Source of the DNA: Phaeoceros laevis
Lineage: Eukaryota; Anthocerotophyta; Anthocerotopsida; Notothyladales
Direction of reading: 5' to 3'
DNA length: 43,072 nucleotides
NCBI GenBank assembly: GCA_049999765.1
Contig: JBNGIQ010009303.1
Coordinates: 1 to 43,072 of the forward strand
Shown here: positions 38,661-43,072 of the stretch, piece by piece
Layout of the letters: each line of letters starts with the position of its first letter
Numbering within the stretch: position 1 is the first letter of the stretch
Program-made: the position numbers and the translations under genes
The notes under the pieces: model-generated
Databases searched by the model: none
What the model saw: the letters and a program-made list of their open reading frames with translations, nothing else
What the model was told of the DNA's origin: nothing

Positions 38661-40377
38661 CTACGCTTTTAGTCGAGGGTCGATGATTCCCAGACCCCCT
38701 TCACTCCGAGGTTGGACGACCTTTTCCCAACTGACATTGGCCCCCCTGCAGGTACCATCGATGATTTTCCCCCATAGGAAGCATCGGATTATCCTTAATA
38801 TCTCTTTAAACTCCTTCATGCTAGGCACCCAGACCGCTAGGAAGGAAGTACCACAGCTGCCCCATAAGAATTGCATTTACAATAATTACCCTAGCTGCTA
38901 GGGAATGGAATGGGGATTGTTGTTGTTGGCATTTCTTCCTCAGCTTGGAGGTAAGCTGCTCACCCACTGTCAGGTCCTCTGCATTTGCAGACTGTTCTAG
39001 TCCCTGATACTTGCTCTTCTCCCCCGCCTGCATCACCTTTACTTCCTCTAGCTCCCCAGGGAGCATGTCAATAGGGAGGGGCCTACAAATGGCGATAGTT
39101 TTGCCCCAATTCACCACCATGCCCGAAAGGAAGCAGAACACATGTATCACCCTGTTGCACGCATTCAGGGAGCTGGCAGTTGTGGCAGATACTATCTGTG
39201 TGTCGTCTGCAAAGGCAATGGCTTTTGAGGGTTTCCCCATTTGGGAGTTCCAACCCCTCAATTCCCTCCTTAGTCTTGATCATGACAATGAAAATATCTA
39301 CGAGTATGACAAATAGGTAGGACGCCAGGGGGCAGCCTCGCCTAACTGATCTCTGCAGAGGGATGAGGTTAGAAATATCCCCATTCAGAGCAACTTTGGC
39401 TCCAGCATCTTGGCACAGAATATGTACCCAATGACAGAAATTTGGCCCAAAACCCATTGCTTTCAAACCTGCTTGCATGAAGTACCATTCAATGCGGTCG
39501 TAGGCCTTGGAGAAGTCCAGTTGAAGAAAGGTCACTTTCTTTTTGGTCGAGAAAGCATATGCCACTTGGCTTCTCTGTACATAATCAAGCTGTCTACTAT
39601 GGACCGGCCGCTTATAAAACCTCTTTGCTCCGGCTCTAGCCATAGGTCCATGAATGGTTTCAGCCGATTAGCTAAAGCTTTCGCAACCATCTTATAGATG
39701 GTGGTAAGCAAGGTGATAGGTCTCCACTGCTCCACAAATTTCAGATCACCTGACTTAGGGCAGAGGCAAATGAGCCCACTGTTGAAGAAAGCACCTAATG
39801 TGCCCTTGACCCACACATCATTCACTGCACTCACCACAAGCCCCCTCAGTTCAGGCCAGAAGAGGGCAAAGAACTCCTTTGGGAACCCGTCATGTCCCGG
39901 GCTCTTCCCCGCTGGCATGTCCTTAAGGGCTTGCAGCAGATCTTCCTCTGTCAGGGCTTGCTCCAGCAGGGCCTGGTGAACTGCAGAAACTTTCTTCTGG
40001 ATCTTGGGCAATATGTCGTCCCATTTCCTCAGCCATTCCTCCGTACAGCCCTTGGAGCTAAACAGCTTGGTGAAGGCTGCTGTGACCACCCTGTTCATCC
40101 CCTTGTCATCTGTATGTAGCACTTGATCCACATCAAAGAGGCACTCAACTGATTTTTTCATGCGTTTATTCTGGATTTTTTGAAAGAAGAACGCAAACGG
40201 TTTGTCCCCATCGATTTCCCAACGCATGCCTGCCCTCACTTGGTGCCCTTTCAGGGCACAGTCTTCTATGGCCTGTAGCTGAGCCCTAATGGTGTCCAAC
40301 TGTTGAACCAGCTCAGACTTTTCAAGGTCTGATTTAGTTGGGACCAGCACCGGCAGTTTTTGCATCTCCTGGTGCAA
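38661..40377 (-). pseudogene. LINE reverse transcriptase, frameshifted
   Basis: Motifs of the L1-type reverse transcriptase are clear over three minus frames: AGKSPGHDGFPKEFF, QWRPITLLTTIYKMVAKALA, EPEQRGFISGRSIVDSL, LDFSKAYDRIEW, RRGCPLASYLFVI, and the catalytic FADDT (about 39199-39216). Frame changes occur near 39.54 kb and 39.23 kb, and a stop separates the distal block ending WEKVVQPRSEGGLGI. The catalytic aspartates are still encoded, so the copy is damaged mainly by indels and is probably not very old. Confidence 0.9.
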
Positions 40378-40411
40378 GCTGAGCTCTCGCTGCCTGCGTT
40401 CTCGGGCTACC

Positions 40412-41326
40412 TCAATCCCCAGGTTCCTCAGGAAGACCTGTCTCTACTAGGGCTGTTTCCAGCCGCAATAGGGGGGAAATGGAGGTATGAAGAGCTGCTT
40501 GCTTCAGGATGTCTCTCACTCCTGTACTGCCCACACTGGACTTAGCCAAGTCCAAATTCAGTCTAAAGTAGTCCGCATGCGCAGCGGGGGTAGCTCTTCT
40601 TTCTGTGGTTAGGCCTAAGTCCATCCTAATTGGGTAGTGATCCGATTGGAAGTTCCCCACTACTACCTCCACCCTGCTCACTCTGGACATCCAGTGGAGG
40701 GGAACGTAGAAACGATCCAGCCGCTCCCACAGAGGTCTAGCAGTCTGCTTGTTGCACCATGTGAACTAGGGGGAGGCAGCCGGGATGGCGTGAGGGCAGA
40801 GGACCCACGGGTCGCTCACACCTAAGTGTAGCTCCTTCAACTCTGTCCAACTGTCCGTTTCCTTCTGGACAAACTTTCCACCCTTCTTGTCTTGCCTGCG
40901 CTCGACAAAATTGAAATCGCCAGCCGGGATCCAGGGGATGTTCGGCTCCTAGTCACACTGCACCCTGTCCCAAATTCTGCTGCGGTCCTCCAGGGAGTGA
41001 AGAGAGTACATGTTTACAAACCCCACAGTGCCAACCTCCGTGGCCAGTTTAACCCACATGAAGGCATTCTCGGCATCCACACCTGCATCCAACACTTTTT
41101 CTTCATACCGGCCCCCTAGAAGGATGGCCAAACCCCCCATATTATTCCCTTCCGCAGGGGACCAGAAGGACTTGAACTCTCCAATCCGTCAATCTACAAA
41201 CAGGATGCTCTCTTGCCGGAGCTTGTGTTCCTGTAGACAGAGCACGTCAAAGTGTCCTAGCTCTCGGAAGTTGGCCAGTAGGCGGCGTCCCTCTATGCTG
41301 CCCTTCACAACTCTAGGAAAGCCCTT
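40412..41326 (-). pseudogene. LINE apurinic-type endonuclease, truncated with stops
   Basis: Endonuclease motifs in order on the minus strand are VLCLQEHKL (catalytic Glu, near 41.22 kb), GGLAILLGGRYEEKV, IPAGDFNFVERR (near 40.92 kb) and FQSDHYPIRMDL (near 40.64 kb). Stops interrupt the frame near 41.19, 40.95 and 40.77 kb. The usual N-terminal SWNV(R/N)GL block is missing at the 5' junction. Confidence 0.85.
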
Positions 41327-41796
41327 TTACGATGGCGTTGTAATAATTTTACACCGTTTTTTTACTGCGGGGGAGTAAATGATGCAAACTGTTAACAACG
41401 GCTAAGTAAAATCGCTGTAAACTTCGTAGTTCCCTGTTGTAACCGTCTGATTTTGCCGTTTTCCGACGTCACTGCTGTTTAGGGTTTGCGGGTTACTATG
41501 CATTTACTTCGACGTAACCGGCACGGACGCGATATGTACTTGCGTGCGGCTGTGCCGCCGTATGTGATTCTGTGTAAAACCAGATGTTTTGGTCCCCGCA
41601 CGTGGAAAAAGGTTGGATTGTATAGCGGGCGGGGGACACATGGCCAGATTTTGCCCGCCCATGCTGCCACCAAGGCTTGGCTTTCATTACTTGGCAGTTT
41701 TCGCCCTTGGCAGTTTTCGCCCGCCCCGGTGTGGAAACGGCTGTCGTATCGACCCCGCGCGGGTGAAAGCGGCCGACAAACGCAAGCCACGCCTTA
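41327..41796. other. Flank between LINE and tandem array
   Basis: No gene is seen. TTGGCAGTTTTCGCCC occurs twice in direct tandem (about 41690-41722). Sequence near 41740-41796 resembles a decayed copy of part of the 164-bp repeat that follows. Confidence 0.5.
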
Positions 41797-42232
41797 CCCC
41801 ACGCGAAGGAACATTGACGGGCGCCGGTAAAAGTGGCCACCATTTCACGGTCCGGTGAAATAGTTTGGGATTCTCAAGTTATGGTCAAAGCGGCGACCTT
41901 GTTTCCCACCATGCTGCGGCCGTTTCCACCACACGCGCGTGTGAAGGCAACCCATTTTCACGTCACACGTGGGAACATTTACCCGTGCCGATAAAAGTGG
42001 CCACCATTTCACGGTCCGGTGAAATAGTTTGGGATTTTCACGTTATGGTCAAAGCGGCGACCTTGTTTTCTACCCTGCTGCGACCGTTTCCACCCTGCGC
42101 GCGTGTGAAGGCAACCCGTTTTCACGCCACGCGTGGGAACATTCACCCGCGCCGGTAAAAGTGGCCACCATTTCACGGTCCGGTGAAATAGTTTGGGATT
42201 TTCACGTTATGGTCAAAGCGGCGACCTTGTTT
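41797..42232. repeat. 164-bp tandem repeat array
   Basis: The block GTGGCCACCATTTCACGGTC starts at 41833, 41997 and 42161, a constant period of 164 bp. Copies 1 and 2 are complete; copy 3 ends after GCGACCTTGTTT at 42232. The last 33 bp of a preceding unit (ending CGCCGGTAAAA) are recognisable from about 41797. Each unit contains ATTTCAC/GTGAAAT as a short inverted repeat. Open frames starting at 41865 and 42029 are exactly one period apart and are repeat artefacts. Confidence 0.93.
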
Positions 42233-42392
42233 AGGGTCCCTGCTGCAAACAGCACCACCCCGCGAGTGTGTGATGGCATCAAAATTCACACGCGCACAGA
42301 TGAAAGAGCCACCCGCCATTGTGTGATCGGTTTCATCCTGCTAGCATGTTCTTGCATTCAAATGCTCAAATTATGGCCTACCATCGCTCTCC

Positions 42393-42475
42393 GGCCAGAT
42401 GTAAGATCTTCTAGACTCTCCGAAAAGTTGTGTATGAGAGCTTTTGGGTCAGTCTAGAAGAGCATACATCTGGCC
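42393..42475. repeat. 83-nt foldback with 24-bp arms (miRNA/MITE-like)
   Basis: The arm at 42393-42416 (starts GGCCAGATGTAAGATC) pairs with 42452-42475 (ends CATACATCTGGCC) in 22 of 24 positions. The 35-nt loop can extend the stem through CCGAAAAG and CTTTTGGG. Size and shape fit a plant microRNA-type precursor or a miniature inverted-repeat element. No flanking target duplication is obvious. Confidence 0.85.
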
Positions 42476-43072
42476 ATGTGCCTTCAGTAACCGACATCTG
42501 CATACTCAAAGTCTCGGCCACAAAGAAACAGGAAGAACCCGTACAGTTCGCCAAATGTATGATCTCATTGACTCTCATGAAAGCTCTAAACAGTTGAGAT
42601 TTTTGGTGAGGATAGACTGCACAGCCAACCTATGAGCAGGATCTGTTCGCACCCTGGCAGTCCCGTTGGAAGCGGGGTTGGGCCAAACCCTAGGCTCGGT
42701 CTCCACTCTCTCCTCGCACAGTCTGGGCCCAGGCGCGAGCCCCAACCATCCGTGCTGTACCTCGACAGGCTGGGCTCCGTGAACCCAAGCCACGGGCTGG
42801 GAAAAGTTGCTCTCTCCGGGTTGAAGATCTAAGCAGATCGTAGGATCGATTAGAGAGGATTGAGTGTAAGGAAAGAAGTGAATTATGTGTGAGGGCGGTG
42901 CGCCCCTTAAACATGTGCGCGGGTACCGAACCGGTGTGTCCCGTGAGTGTGGCGTTCGGTTATTGGGTCGTGACAGTTGAGGTCACGACCTTTGCTATCT
43001 ATAAGTAATTTAAATGACCTTTAATTACCTATCTATTTATGACTATTAAATAATCAACTATCATATCTTTAC
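42476..43072. other. Non-coding right flank
   Basis: No gene is recognised. A 9-bp hairpin lies at 42966-42990 and the last 60 bp are strongly A/T-rich. The sequence could be part of an LTR or other repeat that continues beyond the window, but I have no direct evidence. Confidence 0.45.
42966..42990. repeat. 9-bp perfect inverted repeat, 7-nt loop
   Basis: GGTCGTGAC (42966-42974) and GTCACGACC (42982-42990) are exact reverse complements around AGTTGAG. GTGAC/GTCAC palindromes of this kind can bind dimeric transcription factors; no gene is adjacent within the window. Confidence 0.88.

Larger units (their letters stand above)
35087..41326 (-). mobile_element. 5'-truncated, degenerate L1-like LINE retrotransposon
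   Basis: Read on the minus strand the element has the order endonuclease, reverse transcriptase, zinc-binding domain, long C-terminal region, 3' UTR and poly(A) (T-run at about 35087-35098 on the plus strand). This is the plan of plant L1-clade LINE ORF2. The 5' end lacks ORF1 and the first residues of the endonuclease: the reading frame begins just inside the domain (GFPRVVKGSIEGRR) directly after a stop, which fits 5' truncation during insertion. Several frameshifts and in-frame stops show it is dead. I looked for target-site duplications at both ends and saw none that is convincing. Confidence 0.92.

Noticed and set aside
41865-42457. Two overlapping plus-strand frames (97 and 142 codons) with near-identical starts
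   Set aside because: Their starts are exactly 164 bp apart and simply reflect the tandem repeat.

Overview
The window looks like nuclear DNA of a land plant. It encodes plant-restricted families (DUF538, DUF2921, a SUVR3-type SET protein with an F-box-like head, a BAC2-type carrier, a plastid-type TilS) and a plant tRNA-Gly(GCC), and the genes carry spliceosomal GT-AG introns. Introns in the resolved models are short (about 80-210 bp). Short introns, moderate similarity to flowering-plant proteins as I remember them, and gene-dense islands between repeat-rich DNA would fit a non-seed plant such as a lycophyte or bryophyte. I cannot name the species.

Layout. Positions 1-14.8 kb are gene-poor: short tandem and inverted repeats, one tRNA-Gly, and two intronless, poorly known ORFs (2441-3463 +, 7576-10407 -). 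Positions 14.8-34.2 kb form a dense island of ten genes: DUF538 (+), a conserved secreted plant protein with seven exons (-), SUVR3-like histone methyltransferase (+), NO66-type JmjC oxygenase (-), mitochondrial basic amino acid carrier BAC2 (-), F-box protein (-), DUF676 serine esterase (-), plastid-type tRNA(Ile)-lysidine synthase (+), DUF2921 membrane protein (-), and coatomer zeta (+). Positions 35.1-41.3 kb hold a 5'-truncated, frameshifted L1-like LINE on the minus strand with a poly(A) tail. Positions 41.3-43.1 kb hold a 164-bp tandem array and a long foldback.

The genes are mostly unrelated housekeeping or regulatory functions and do not form a pathway. The island has an architectural pattern of divergent pairs sharing short promoters (17538/17873, 27612/27787, 32773 or 32533/33015) alternating with convergent pairs. 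I see no clearly new multi-gene system. The best leads for novelty are the long unclassified C-terminal extension of the LINE polyprotein, the miRNA-like foldback at 42393-42475, the 943-residue protein with a repeated FSFxSPxR-like motif, and the Asn-to-Ser change in the SET catalytic motif. Exon boundaries were derived by eye from splice consensus, reading phase and remembered homologues; none is transcript-supported.
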